Source of the DNA: Guyanagaster necrorhizus | Lineage: Eukaryota > Basidiomycota > Agaricomycetes > Agaricales > Physalacriaceae | Direction of reading: 5' to 3' | NCBI RefSeq assembly: GCF_019112545.1 | Contig: NW_025064942.1 | Location: 133,484-196,675 of the forward strand | Length of the DNA: 63,192 nt | Part shown: positions 31,136 through 43,595 of the stretch, piece after piece | Position numbering within the stretch: the stretch's first letter is position 1 | Layout: the number at the start of each line of letters is the position of its first letter | Translations under genes and position numbers: made by a program | Notes under the pieces: generated by a model | What the model saw: only the letters and a program-made list of their open reading frames with translations | Databases searched by the model: none | Told to the model about the DNA's origin: nothing

Positions 31136-31850
31136 TCCAAGTGAATCCGCTGCTCAAGACATAAATGGACTGACTGTTTGAAAAGGTTTAGTGACTCCAC
31201 AGTGGAGCTAAAGATCCTCGGCCTTGCGGTTTCAGATCGACTAATCGGTCAAATGACGGTGCATTGATGAGGTAAACAAGGGAAGGATCCGCATCAAATA
31301 TTACGCTCTGATCATAGCCAGAATAGGCCGCCCCGGCTGACCCAGGCATGCATATTTTTTGTTCCTTGGGGAGAAAATGCTCGCCACCGGCCTGCACATC
31401 ATCGAATGGTTCTGGTAATGCCTCTACATGATTGAGCTGACGTTGAACGAGCGTCCGCAACCAGGATATATGGGCATCGAAAGGCTAAAGCAACATAAAC
31501 GGATGTTCAGTTAGCGATGATCGTGGGCCGTGATGTTTACTTGCTGTGAAGTTATTTCAGGGTTCCCAGCATGGAAAATATTTCTCAAGGTTATTTCAGC
31601 GAGATACCGTTCGCATCCGAGTCGCGACAGTGACATCTCACTAATATCAATAGCTTTTAGGATGTACAAAACCTCCCGCGCTCATTACGCCAACTATATG
31701 CCAGTGTCCTGAACAAACGAGACTAATCTTAAACATACCATTCTATGTGAATTGTTTACCCTTCCGAGCTTGACAGCAACGAATATAAGAAAGAGCCACA
31801 TGACGCTTCGTACCAACGAATCATTTCTTGTCATGTTGCAGATATAAGGA
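31046..31850 (-). repeat. Inverted copy of mosaic repeat R
   Basis: On the minus strand it repeats the order of 18340-19320: an unrecognised part (about 31850-31590), a zinc-finger gene fragment with intron and finger 2 (about 31560-31380, CPYPGCGRSFN-like in one frame), module M (31371-31140) and the tRNA-like module. It is not coding. Confidence 0.6.
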
Positions 31851-33975
31851 GCGTCGAGGATAGTCAGGGCAGGAGCTCATTTCCTTCCTGGTGTGCAACC
31901 AGAGGGCGGAGGGGCGGACGAAGAATTCTGGCTTTTTGAATCGGCTTTCCAGAACGTTAAGGCTTTGGATGATGATGCTTGGGTCAGTTCGATGAGATTT
32001 CTATGGTTGATTTTATTATATAATGATATGTCTTGCAGACTGTACTGGATGTACTTTCGTCCAGATTTTGAGTATTGTCGCTCTACGTATTGACCCACGA
32101 AGTGTTCGTCTTCCGTGTTTCCCGCTCGTAATCAACAGAAGATAACTTTCATTCCGACTAACATAGCTCACTGCTTCTCTCCGTTTCAAGGCCCGCAGCT
32201 CTTGCCACTCCAACACTGACTTCTGGATAGCGCTCATATATCTATTTCGCACAGTCGCATTACCTGTGTGTATTCTCTTCACGGCAGGTCAGAGCCAAAA
32301 TATTAGAAGGCCTCAGGAAAGTGGCACAGATTTCGGACAAGGGGATTCGAACCTCAAGTTGCCGTGGTCGAGGCAGCGTTACACATTACACAATAACATC
32401 CGAACGATTAGTGCGTCAAGATGACGTGAAATAGAGGGAACATCAGCATATAGTGATTAGTACATGGCAAGAAAACCGTGCTCATTTGTCTTACACCAGT
32501 CAAGGCCTATTTTACATATCAGGATACTTCCCTCTGCCTGCAACCTGGTGGCGTTTGGCTCACCCGTCATCACCGGACGAAACGTGAATGCTACGGATTT
32601 GGTCAAGCCGGGCTGCAATTAAATAATGTAGTTATATAACACTTTCACGTGCTCGAGTTAATCTCCCATATCCTGTGGTGAACGGTTTTGTATTCGTGAG
32701 CGTGTGCGCGGTTTGTATCGGATTGAAGAAGACGACGACGACGAAATTTCTGCGGCGCATGAATGGAGGAGACATATACGCGGCTTACCCGCCCAAGTTC
32801 AACGTTCAACGTCCAACATTCAACTCTTTCTAGATTGGAAACATGCCATGGTCCGCATGATCCGTCTCATCTCGCACCAAGGAAGAAAGACACCGTTTTG
32901 ACCAGCCTTTACATATATAAATCATGTGCGGTGTCGGGTCGGGTCTGTGGGTTCAAAATATTAGCTCGATGTTATAGTAGAGCAAAGCGCGTCTTAAGCT
33001 TTCTGAGTTCACCGAGCCGTTGGCGGTGAATATCGCCTGGGAGGGAAATGAGGCCTCAGCGGTTGTATTGATCAGATCAGGGTAGTTCATCCTCATGCAA
33101 GCGCATTACAGTACTAGAATGGTGTCCTTGAACGTGGTAAGTAATCGAAAGGACAAGTCGACAGCTTTCAAGTATAACACAAACAAATTTCTTTGATGTT
33201 CCGCAATCGGACCGGAATCCGTCCGAATCCTTCTTTTCCTACTCCGACCGTCACCGTTCGTCTCCTCATGTTCTCCAGCGACTCCTGCCTGTGTGCTCGA
33301 CGCCTCGTATTATCTCTTATAGGTACCAAAATTGCGGAGAAGGACAAGCCGAAAGGAAGGAGAGTCGTTTGGGAAGGGTGCGCATTTAACTGTCGGTCAG
33401 AACAAGGAAGAAAAGGTGTAACGTTTTGTTTATTAAAGTAAGTCTCAATTTCGAGTGTCAAGCTCGACGAGTAAAGTATTAAGATCTTAGCATTCATGGT
33501 GACTTTCCCTAGTCAACATAACATCGCTGGTCCGGCCTGTGCGCTGGGAATACTTTCTATGGATGGTCATCTGATAACCTCTCTGTTAATGTTACCATCT
33601 GATGAACGTTTTTTATCTTGATTTTCTTACAAATTTCTTGTAGATGATATAATATAGAGGCGTCACGCCAGCAGGGAAAATGCTCGTCAATCGCACTGTC
33701 CTCTGCCTATGGTTCCTTCAATTTAAACTTGCCTTTCCAACAGGTTTTCTGCCTTTGTTGATGTTAGTGTGGGTACCCCCCCTTATATCGTCATGTGGTA
33801 GACCGAATCCCTGATTCAGCTATGCGTTAGCAACTTGGGAGTCACATGATTATATTTGTAATGTGGATACTAAATAAATACGAACAGAATACACATCAAA
33901 AGCATCAAAAAAGCATAACACACAACGAAACGGGGGAAGGTCTGACGCCTGCGACTGGAACATAAAGGAAACGGT
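31851..33975. other. Gene-poor stretch
   Basis: Short frames only; none shows a recognisable domain. It contains a tRNA-like remnant at 32333-32404 and a short GAC/GAT-type run near 32730. Confidence 0.4.
32333..32404 (-). repeat. Diverged tRNA-like remnant, minus strand
   Basis: Minus strand: tcggatgttattgtgtaatg, tgcctcgaccacggca, and a B box gaggttcgaatcccc closing with ttgtccga. The acceptor ends pair, but the anticodon loop is one base too long. A pseudogene of uncertain identity. Confidence 0.35.
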
Positions 33976-35423
33976 CTATTCCTGATACCAGATGCGCGCG
34001 CCCTTGCGTTCTCCAGTAACGACTGGCGTCTGGCGGTCCGTTTTATCCAGGCAATGAACGAGTTTAGCGTACGTTGTCTCCTTTTTCCAGTAGCCAGACT
34101 GGAGAGCCCGCACAAGCGAGTCCGTGAAAATTCCCATGTATCTAGCTGTGCCATCTTCCATTTTGACTTTCTTCGGCTTTGCAAACTGATATTCCTTACA
34201 GGCCGCCAGAACAACATGCGACGTCATATCTGGGCACCAATCATCCGCTAAAATTGAACGATAGCCAGGATAATTCTTCAGATAATCGTCCCCTGCGCGG
34301 AGTACTTCCTGACGCGTGGCGCAAATCATTGGGGGAGTGGTACGTGCTCCCGGCTCTGGCAAATCCCGGCTGACGCTACCAGAGTGACAACAGTCGAAGA
34401 TAACCGTGATATGGTGCCCCTTTACTCCAGCGATGAGGGTTAAGATGGTGTTAAATTCACGGTCGCTGATGTCGGGGATGGGATTATCGTTGGCGTCCAG
34501 CATGTCACGGTCAATGGGGCAGAATGCTTCAACGGGTACGGTCCCATTTTCTCCCTCGTCATCATCAGGCTCTGACGCCGGGTAGGATGAGCCGTGTCCA
34601 GAGTAATATATGATAATGTTGTCACCATACGCGATCTGGGGGTTCGTGATGATGCTTAAAAGCGCTCCAATGATATTAACACGGGTAGGCTTTTTTGGAT
34701 CGGCAGGGGGACATGCTCCTCAGATCCAAGAAGCAGCTGGATTCTGTCATTGCGCATGCCGAGATCTTCCATCAAGTATTTCTCTACTAGCAGTGCGTCT
34801 CGCACGGAGCCACGCGACGGGTAGGTCGGATACTTCTCGATACCAATGATGACAGCCCAAAATCGAGAAGCGTCGACACGGTGTGGGGGCTAGAACACTA
34901 TCAGTCAGTGTCTGATCCAATCGGTATAGGTAAGGGTATGACTGACACCTGGGGGAGAGAGAGACGGTTTCAGTTTGACCGGAAGACGTCGCTTCGCGCG
35001 ACTATATTGAAGGTGGAAGTCGTAAAGCTTACAGAGTATTGCCACACTGCCTGCATCTTTGCTGCGCAACGCTTCATAGACAAGGTAAACCGAGTCGACA
35101 TCCAACTCTGACAACCGAAGTTTCCTCAATAGCTGCATCTCAAATTTCTCTAGCAGCTGTATTTTGTGTTCAATTGGATCCAGGATGGTGGAATGTTCGC
35201 GGCGGGCTTCCCCTCCTACCAAGTTAATAATGTAGGCTTTGATTTGACCCAAGTTAGCATGACAAACTTCACAACACGGATGACACTGACCTGAGGACAT
35301 TGTTTCGAGAATGTGCAAGACATGCACATCTAGCTGGCCCGAACGAACACCACCGCCATCATCACTATCCACAGAAGCGTCGTAGCAGGTATCACGGGGA
35401 CTCCGTCGCGTCTGCGCTACCAT
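33976..35423 (-). CDS. Caspase-domain (peptidase C14) protein, one apparent frameshift
   Basis: A metacaspase-like cysteine peptidase of the type expanded in agaricomycetes. The N-terminal exon (35423-34930) begins MVAQTRRSPRDT and is helical. An intron with donor GTCAGT and acceptor CTAG (about 34930-34892) leads to ASRFWAVIIGIEKYPTYPSR, the first strand of the p20 fold. The catalytic His lies in IIYYSGHGSSYP near 34600 and the catalytic Cys in VIFDCCHSGS near 34390. The C-terminus ends ERKGARIWYQE. Between LLLGSEEHV and PTRVNIIGALLS the frame shifts by one base in or near the G5 run at 34706-34710 or the T6 run at 34691-34696. That could be a sequencing error or a real lesion; otherwise the gene is complete and has both catalytic residues. 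Confidence 0.8.
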
Positions 35424-36240
35424 AACCTTTAATGTAGAAGCCTGAAAAACGAAAAAAAAAAAAAGATGAGCACAGGACAATGCTGGGGAGAAAGAAGAGA
35501 CCAGCGCACGACTTTTAACAAATGTCTGTATTGCGTTATATTTTAGGATTGATATCGATGGTAAATCTAAGAATACGAGCTCAAAAACAACAGCTCAAAA
35601 AGGCAATATGACGAAATGATGGTTAACATAGGGAGCTTATAACACCGTACTACCTAGGGAACCAGATCACCTCCTGACCTGTGCCTGACGTGTACGTCAC
35701 ACTGAGTCGGCTTCATAACACCGTGCCACAAGGAGGAAGGTGGCTGTGTGGAGGCTGGCAGTAGGAGGATGGTGCAAGGCATAGAGATGAAGAAAATCGC
35801 TGGATCGTGGTAGACATCAGGACGAGCTAACGCAGCCGGCTCGATCGATGCTTATCATCTATACGGTCGGGTAGAGTTCGGGGGATGGGGCCCGTGGAGG
35901 TACTGGTCGTAGATACCCTGCTGAGATCGGTTTTCATCCGATATGCGATTACGGAGGGGATTTACCAGGGAAAATTTCCTGTATACTTGGTAGAGCGGTC
36001 ATGTTGGGTTCGAGCGTAATGGTCAAAGAATACGGAACAAAAGATATGTGGCGGATCTTTCCCCTGTTTGCCCCATCAACGGAGCGTCATTTGACCGATT
36101 AATCGGGCTGAAACCGGGGCAAAGCGGATAATAATGCAAGGCCACGGATCTTTCGCTCCTTCGCAGTCGTCGAACTTTTGTTTTGACTAGAATGGTAGAT
36201 TCACTATTATTATAATGTATCTTTTTATGCAAAAATTAGG

Positions 36241-36331
36241 CGGATATGGTGTAACGGCTAATGTTATTGCCTTTCATATGCAACGACTGACTTTACACAT
36301 CAGCTCGGGGTTCGACTCCCCGTGTCTGGAT
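36241..36331 (+). repeat. tRNA-Glu-like module in D3
   Basis: cggatatggtgtaacggcta, attgcctttcat, insert, cagctcggggttcgactccc, then cgtgtctgga. The 3' acceptor half has diverged (tctgga), so the stem no longer closes fully. Confidence 0.45.
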
Positions 36332-36414
36332 GTCATGCTGATGGAATATAATATTATGCTAGTCCTGCAGTAGGTGCTTAATATTCATAAAGCGTATACC
36401 AAACTTGCGCAGGG

Positions 36415-36496
36415 TCGGACATGGTGCAACGGCTAACATTGCCTCTCAACACCAGAAGTTGGAAGTTTGTTCGTGGCAGCTTGCTCATGTCCAAAT
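36415..36496 (+). repeat. Degenerate second tRNA-like module in D3
   Basis: tcggacatggtgcaacggct and taacattgcc match 13029-13110. The T-arm is missing. Confidence 0.4.
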
Positions 36497-36660
36497 GTTA
36501 TTACTCAAGAGTTATTTTTGTCGATGATGGGAGTAGCATCTGCAACGGGGCAAGGAGGAAACCGATCCCACTTTTTATGGATGAGCCGAGATAATCAGAA
36601 AAGTCTGCACAGCTTGGGTAACATCAAGGATGGTAGCCTCATCACTGAGACTTAGTCCAT

Positions 36661-38491
36661 TGACACACCCTCTCCTTGTTCAGGCATGTAAAATTGTGAA
36701 AATTGCGAATACATGAGCTGCATTCCAGGCCAGTAAGCATGTAACAGAAAATAGGACTAGAGCACACAGAAACCTCACTATCATAATGATAAACTGGAGT
36801 AACAATAAGCAGAGTGCATGGCCTAGTAACAGACTAATACCAGAGGGGTTAGGCTGCATGTGAGGTCCCAGCACTTGGCCCTAAGTGCGCCAATACTATT
36901 ATAAGAGGGCATGCTAAAAATAAAAAGACTATGATCAAAATATGATCGGCAATTCTGATCACATTGATCAAAGATGCACAGCCATTGATGCACTGATGGG
37001 ACATGCCTTAGAACAGAGAACTGAGACCCAAAGAAAGGTATCTGAGTAAATGGGTACCAAACAGAGAGATAGCATGATGACAACAAGCTAACAAGTAGAG
37101 GAATATTACCCCAGGAATGAATAGCATGGATACTGCCCTGAGCCTTGCATGCATACATATGGTGCCTTAGTGCACATAACACAGCGAGGGACTCCACATC
37201 GTACCGAGAAGCGGCACCTTTAGTGAGTCAGATGGAATGACTGGTTGGACACAGGAAAGCAGAACATAGCCATTGTGGCTGGCTCTTGGCATGAGAAATA
37301 ACTCTGGGGGTCTGGGACAGTTTACCGCTGTCAGAAATGTCACTGGGGAGATAAGAAAGCGAGTAGACCTGGCGAGGCCAGCTAGCCGATGTCAGCTAGT
37401 AAAGGAACAGTGGGCACAGTCATCACCCAGAAGAGAATAAGTGCAGCAACTGCGACATGCACACGAGTAATACCAGTGGGATCCGGCATGGAGTCCCGCA
37501 CTTTGAGGATACCATAGTAGGATTGTATTAGTAAGTACCATAGTAGAGTATTTAAATATGGCCTTGTATGGCTGGAGGGAAAAAGTTTTCCGACCCCCAC
37601 AGTTGCAGTGTATTGGGCACAGAAAGCCTGGCACTCTAGCTCTGGGTTTGTGTTTGTAACTTCGGGTGAGAGAAATAAACCTATTATTGAATACCCTTGA
37701 GAGAGCTGTGAGAACTAAGTGAGGCATCAAAGCTCATGAGGGACTTAAGCCCAGTTTGATAAGAAGTTTTTGGATTGCACTCTAACCTGAGAATAAGAGA
37801 GCAGTGTCTGAAGGGCATCATCTTGAGTTTTTGAGGTATTTGTGACGTGCGGTGCTACAGGTGGCAGAGGTTCGAACCCTTTGGCTTGATTAGTGTGCGC
37901 TGTTGTGTTATTTCCACAGATTGGCAGAGGTTCAAACCCTTTGGTCTGTTGGACAGGGTTTTATTGTGTTTGTGTCTCTGGATTGCATAGGTTTGAATCC
38001 TGTGGGTCTACGATCGGTTTGGAAACTTGTGAACAGGGATCTGTGCATTTGGTCACTTGTGGATGTGTTTGTGGTTGGTTTTTGGCTTAGAGCGCAAAGC
38101 TTTGAGTTGTGTATTGTGTGTGTTAGGGAATTGAGTTGATCTGAGCTGTGCTTGGAACCATTTGAGAGTTTTGAAGGAGTGTTTCGACATATTGTATCGA
38201 GTTGCAGTACCCTTTGCCTTGAGGCCCGGCAACACCCATTGCCACCTCTTGTTTTGATAAAACGAAAAGCTTTGAGACTTAGAAAGACCTCGGACTGTCG
38301 TAAGCGCACTATTGCCATTTGTGTACTGTGATCTCATTAAAGAAGATGATTATATTTGTTGATTGCTACTTTTATTGCATTATAATCCCCCCACGAACTA
38401 AGAGTTTTGTGTGTGTGTTGGTGTGAGTGTGGTCAGTGGAAAATGCTCTGCTGTCCCCGCAATCATATTGCACGCATTTAGAACCTCTTCA
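36661..38491 (+). mobile_element. Insertion in D3, possibly a truncated LTR retroelement
   Basis: A 1.83-kb stretch absent from D1. CCAT occurs at both edges (36657-36660 and 38492-38495), possibly a target duplication. Plus-strand landmarks resemble a long LTR: a TATA-like tatttaaata near 37550, a poly(A)-like agaaataaacc near 37670, and a possible end at gtgctaca near 37860. No protease, RT or integrase frame is visible. Three tRNA T-arm-like repeats follow at about 37870, 37929 and 37990. I cannot name the family. Confidence 0.45.
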
Positions 38492-39460
38492 CCATACTAT
38501 AGACTATCCCTCTGAGCGCTCCAAACAAAACTCGGCCACAATGAACCGGCCTGTGGCTCAGAAGTCACCATGTCACCATAATATGCAGTCCTTTCCTACA
38601 TTCATCTCTGCCTGAACAAGAGGTGCATGACTTATAGCATTCATAGCTTGTACGTCTTCTTGAGCAGCTGCCGTGGTACCTGTGATGTCAGACTCGAGAT
38701 TCTGCTCCGGCCTGAGCTCTCCTCTCGCGCACTAGTCACGAGATGCGTCATAAAAATCCATTGTTGCGATATCTGTTCTCCAAGTGCATTCCTCCCATCA
38801 GACGATGAGAGGGACAACGATGAAGAAACAAAACCGGCAGGAGAAACATCGCGCCAGTAGCATTTCTTGCACCGGAGGTGATAAAACTCCATATCTGAGA
38901 TCCAAACCAGAAACCTCATGCTCTTTGAACACATCCGAACTCTGTTCCAGGAGATGGATCGAATATACGGGATCAGTCTCAGCAGCCATGGAGGATCGAC
39001 TCGGAGGATAACTGCCTCCTTCAGTGGTGAGGAACAAGAGGCCTGGACACCTAGTCACTTTGCTGGATAGCGAAGACTCGCCACTGCTGTCACTCTCCAT
39101 GGTTATCATTCCTCCATGCTTCTAGTCGGTCATTCTTCCTCCAATCTCTAGCCATCCTGACATCTGCCATCCTTGTGTTTGTCGAGTCACCCATTTGGTT
39201 TCTCTGGGACTCGTGATAATAACAAATCTTCTAATTGTCTACTCAACGTCTTCTTACTCACGAGCCCGTTGGTCCGTGATTCGGAAGTTCTCACGTTTTC
39301 ATCGCACTTACACGAAACCAAGCACCTATCAAACACGAGGCATCACCCTTAACTACAAAAATAACGGTGTCGCACCATGGAATCTCTTCCTTGTTCTCAT
39401 ACTCCAAGTATAAAAAAAGATGCAGCCACGTACATACTAGGTATCCCAACTGTGCAGACC

Positions 39461-40408
39461 ATGAATCAGCTACAGCCATCCCCTTCTCATGTCTCGGACG
39501 CCCAAGCGCATGATCGTCATGTCGTCTTGCCCGACTTCCCTCTCAAATTGCCCCCATTGTATTTTGAAGCAACTCAGGAGCAGACCTTTCTAGTCACACT
39601 CACCACCACCCCTTTCTTCCTCCTCCACCTTCTCCAATCAAGGGGAGTCCACTTTCCTTGCTAATCACACCAGACTCACCGTATAGTGCAATTTCCGAGT
39701 CGGACTCTCACTCAGACTCTCTTGAGGATCTTTTCCGACCATCAATCAGGGTTGTCCTCATCAGTTCATTTGCCGATGTCCAAAAGGCCTATCAACATGG
39801 AGACACCATCAAGTCCGTATTCGTTCATGACTTTCCTGATGCCAATCCCTTTCTCTTAGTCGACTTTATCCAACGCTGTCCCATTCTAACTTCACTTTCG
39901 ACGAGAGAATCCGCATGAACACGCAACTCGTTCTATTTTGTCATGAAGAGAGGCTTACACTGGAGGACCTGACGATGTCGAAGATGTCCTATGATCACAT
40001 GGCAGCTCTGATACGCAGCTCGCCAGAATATGGTAAAGCAGAATTTCACTATCCACACACTATCTGAAGTTGCACAAACCCGTAGCCAGCGAAGGGACAA
40101 CTCAATCACTCGTTTTCTTGAAAGTGGAGCTCCCGATATTGGGGCGCACTCACCACAAACTTCAGAGAATATTGAATGAGGAAAGTTTCAACGACATCAA
40201 GTCGATCGTGTTAATTGTTTGTGGGTCCGGTGAGGTGACCGAGATAGACCAATGCTGTGACGAGATTAAGGACCGCTGGAATGATCTCGTCCTCCTCGCC
40301 AATCAGGATTACGAGATGGAAACAAAATTCGAACCTGAAGATCTCCACGATGCTGAAGAAGCAGTGTTAGATGCTCTCGTAGATTCTTATCTCCAGTTAT
40401 GTGATTGA
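39461..40408 (+). pseudogene. Unidentified coding stretch in D3, copy of 14237-15213
   Basis: Same peptide pieces and same frame changes as in D1 (for example SVFVHDFPDANPFLLVDFIQ and ILNEESFNDIKSIVLIVC). It has lost a few tens of bases near 40050 relative to D1. A TGA of D1 at about 14366 reads CTA here. Family not recognised. Confidence 0.4.
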
Positions 40409-41061
40409 AACCGTAATATCAGCGACCCTGTGATAAGCAGCTTTATACAGAATAGGAAAATTACCGAATTCTTTTTGTCTATCTGTGTGTGCATACGAGA
40501 CCTGGGAATAGCAATCAGGCAATCTCCGAAATATTAAGCTGTGTTGTAGGAGAAAATCGTACGATTCAACTTTTTATGTCGACGAAACTCATTAGTAGAA
40601 CACAAACGTCGCAGGATCATATACATATCACGATGAACAGAAGACTAGTTTCTGCAGGATTGCATTTTTCGACGGTGAATTTGTCATCCTATACTGTTTC
40701 ATTCCTTGCTAGGTGAAGCGTATGGTGCGCATCACCGCACCGTCGTAAATGTCTTTACAAGTTGGAATCAATGCAAAGAAACTGAAGAGATAGCTTGAGC
40801 AGGGTAATTGAAGGATGCGAAACGACGCGATCCTGCTGGAGGTAGCATCATAGAGACTATGAAGACATCTCAAGATTCAGAGTGTTGTTTGTCTGTCTGG
40901 ACGTTGAGGTGGAAAGTGGCGACGTTAAGTCCCGGTAGCCGGCGCTAAACTTCAACCACGCTTAATATCGAACATCCATTATTGTCTGGACTACAAGTTC
41001 TTGTAGGTCCATTCTGATATATATAATATCCACCAACTGGAATATATTCTCTTCCACAGCG

Positions 41062-42292
41062 ATGGAGCCATCATCCCACCTTCCCTTGGAGCTCCCATTC
41101 AAAATCGTTCGCCATTATCTATCTGATCGGGTAATTCCTATCCAGTCTTTCGACTTTTCCGATGGTATCTGGGTCCTTGGGCAAGTGAAAAGTGACTGGA
41201 GATCCGCTATTCTTTCCGATAAGTCCCTATGGTCAACCATAAGCATGGTAGCAGATCATCTCCACACGTTTTCACGGTACTCTGAATGTCCCATCCCGCA
41301 ACCTGGTGTAGGAGACGACCAGCGGAAGGTGTCCATGTCACAATTCCGAGCGTCATGACAGAGGAAATTCTCACATACATCCTTCATGACTCATAAAACA
41401 TTCCTCTCACAATCCCCCTTCACTTTACCCCCATGTTTCCTGGAGAGGAAACCTTCATCCTTTGAATGTGGAGACCATTTTTGTCTCACCTCTCAGCCGA
41501 ATCCCCTCGTTGGCAATCATTGGATGTCATAGCTCCCCCTCCAATCTGGGAATATTTTGCAAAAGTCCCTTCAGCTCGCTCGCCTCCAATCCGATCGCTG
41601 CACGGAATTCTTCCACGTGATTGTGACCACACTGCAGTCATTAAAAACCTCAAGTCGACAGTCGTCAATCTGTCTATTGAAGTAGATCTAGCGTTTAACC
41701 ATGAGGTTTATCGAGGATCTATTCACTTGCTCCTGCTGTGCCGTCTGGAAGTACACGGCTGACTCTCATTCTAGCTTGGCGGCATCACTCCGCCGAACCC
41801 CAAGGCACTGACAATTGGGGCGATCCCATCCTCCAGTGATATCCTCGACTTCCTCCATGGATGAGGATGTTGCTTGATGAGTATCGACTTTCTTGGAATA
41901 GGGCCCCGGAAGAACTCTTCGTTGTGTTTGTTAGAATGTCAACGCTCGAGTCCCTATCATGCCGCACCAAGTTTGACCTGCAGTTATACAAGAGGATGAC
42001 CTTACCGTCCTCAATATTACCCAGACTACGCGCATTACCTCTTCAGAACAATACACGCACTGTGCTATTTGCGATCGGCTGGCTTGCATATGCCACTCCT
42101 ATCCTCGATATGGTCGAGTCAAGGCTTGCGGGTGGTATGTTGGATAGCATCAGGATCGGACCTGTTGAGGTGAATATTCGACGGAAAAGGCCAAGATGTG
42201 TCTGTCTGCACTTAACTCTTCTCCCCTCGTTCAGCTTGACATTGCGGAACGCGGTTCCAAGTTTCGAGTTGCTTTGGAGCAGAGAGTTCTAA
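41062..42292 (+). pseudogene. F-box-type protein, frameshifted
   Basis: The N-terminus MEPSSHLPLELPFKIVRHYL, with IWVLGQVKSDWRSAILSDKS and LWSTIS, fits the agaricomycete F-box pattern (LPxEL...VC..WR...LW). Downstream pieces follow in other frames: 41466-41759 (SPRWQSLDVIAPPPIWEY) and 41861-42292 (MSTLESLSCRTKFDLQLYK). The three pieces use three frames with no clear introns at the joins, so it is probably a pseudogene. An F-box protein would act as a substrate adaptor of an SCF ubiquitin ligase. A shuffled paralogue is at 15600-16500. Confidence 0.55.
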
Positions 42293-42299
42293 CCACGGG

Positions 42300-43595
42300 T
42301 TTTCCGGACAGTATTAGCCACTGGGGTCAAATGAATCCACTTTGAGTCGTGATCGATCCTTCTCCTTTCTTTGCATGTTTTTGCTATATCTTGCTTCGAA
42401 TTTTATAAAATTACAATTTCTGACTGTACATGGGCTTTCTAGATGGAGCATGTCTTCCGTAGTTGTCTTCGATGATTCCAGAGAGCCAAAGTTCCCCTTG
42501 TTGCTACCTACATGACGAAACAGAGAGTGTACTCCACGTAAACGATGCAGCAACTGTATCCGATATACGACAACCGTGCCAAGAAAAGACGGACGCTCGG
42601 AGTAGAGAGTCCCGATCTCAATGTTAGTCAAAAAGGCCGCCTACTAACGCTGTTTCCTACGTTGAAGGACTCATTACTGCCAAGCCAGGGAATGAATCTA
42701 TATCCATGCAGGACTGTTAGTTCCAGCCTGCCCGCTTTCACTTTCAGTTCTGTAAAAAAATGGCGCAGGGCTCGGGCTTTGACTTTAATCCGGAGAAATA
42801 TCCGACATCTTTCGGCGACTCCGTCATGGATATCAAAAAATTCATTTCTCTGTCTGTAAAGTGAAAGCAAAAATCTCCCTGGCACCAGAAAGCGCTCAGA
42901 AAATTTTTTTCAAGCGACCAGTACTGGAGTAAGACATCAGAGTGAGAAACAAGTTCGGAAGTCTTGCGCCAAGAACCCTTGGATGTCTTCTGGTTAAACT
43001 GGAGATGTCGGCGTTGATCACGGAGAATTTTGATTCTCTAGCTCAATTTCTGAGGCTGCACCGGTGGTAGTGGTTTTTGTAAATAAGAAAAGAAACGCTG
43101 GGCTTCATTTTACACAAAGGTTCCGGGACCTAAAGTCACGCCGAAGTCACCGAAATAGCCTTGAATATCCCTAAATCCCTGTTCAAGGCTCCAAGGTGCG
43201 TAAAACGCACGCAAAAAAAGCGCGTTACTATGCAGCTGTATGAAATAGCTGGAAATACTCTAATCTTTCTGCTACAAAAGCAACGAACAGGAAGCGTATG
43301 ACTTGTTCTGATATGCGAAGACGATATCCGAATCTCCTTCTTGCCAACGAGATCACCAACTGAATCTAAAGATCACGACCTGCAGAGAGAGTATTGGAAT
43401 TTAATGTCAGCGTCGTAAAACACTTTACACGCTGGTAGATGGGTGTGAATTAATAACCAACTGGAGTATCATCAATACGCCGCCTCCTCCAAAACTGGGG
43501 CATTCATCCCCGCCGCCTTTGAATCTTCTTGCAGGCGAGACCTATCCGCTTTCTACATCAACGAGATCTATCAGTAAGGCATAGGCTTCACAACA
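42300..43595. other. No gene recognised
   Basis: Only short overlapping frames on both strands, none with a recognisable motif. The sequence has normal CpG content. Confidence 0.4.

Larger units (their letters stand above)
35868..40790 (+). repeat. Segmental duplication unit D3, split by an insertion
   Basis: 35868-36660 matches 12404-13265 (5' end of the zinc-finger gene, module M, two tRNA-like modules). 38496-40790 matches 13270-15590 at near identity. 36661-38491 is extra. D3 thus records a recent copy of D1, followed by an insertion. Confidence 0.75.

Noticed and set aside
36823..37197. 124-codon minus-strand frame in the D3 insertion as a retroelement protein
   Set aside because: No RT, integrase or RNase H motif, and it overlaps what looks like LTR sequence on the plus strand.
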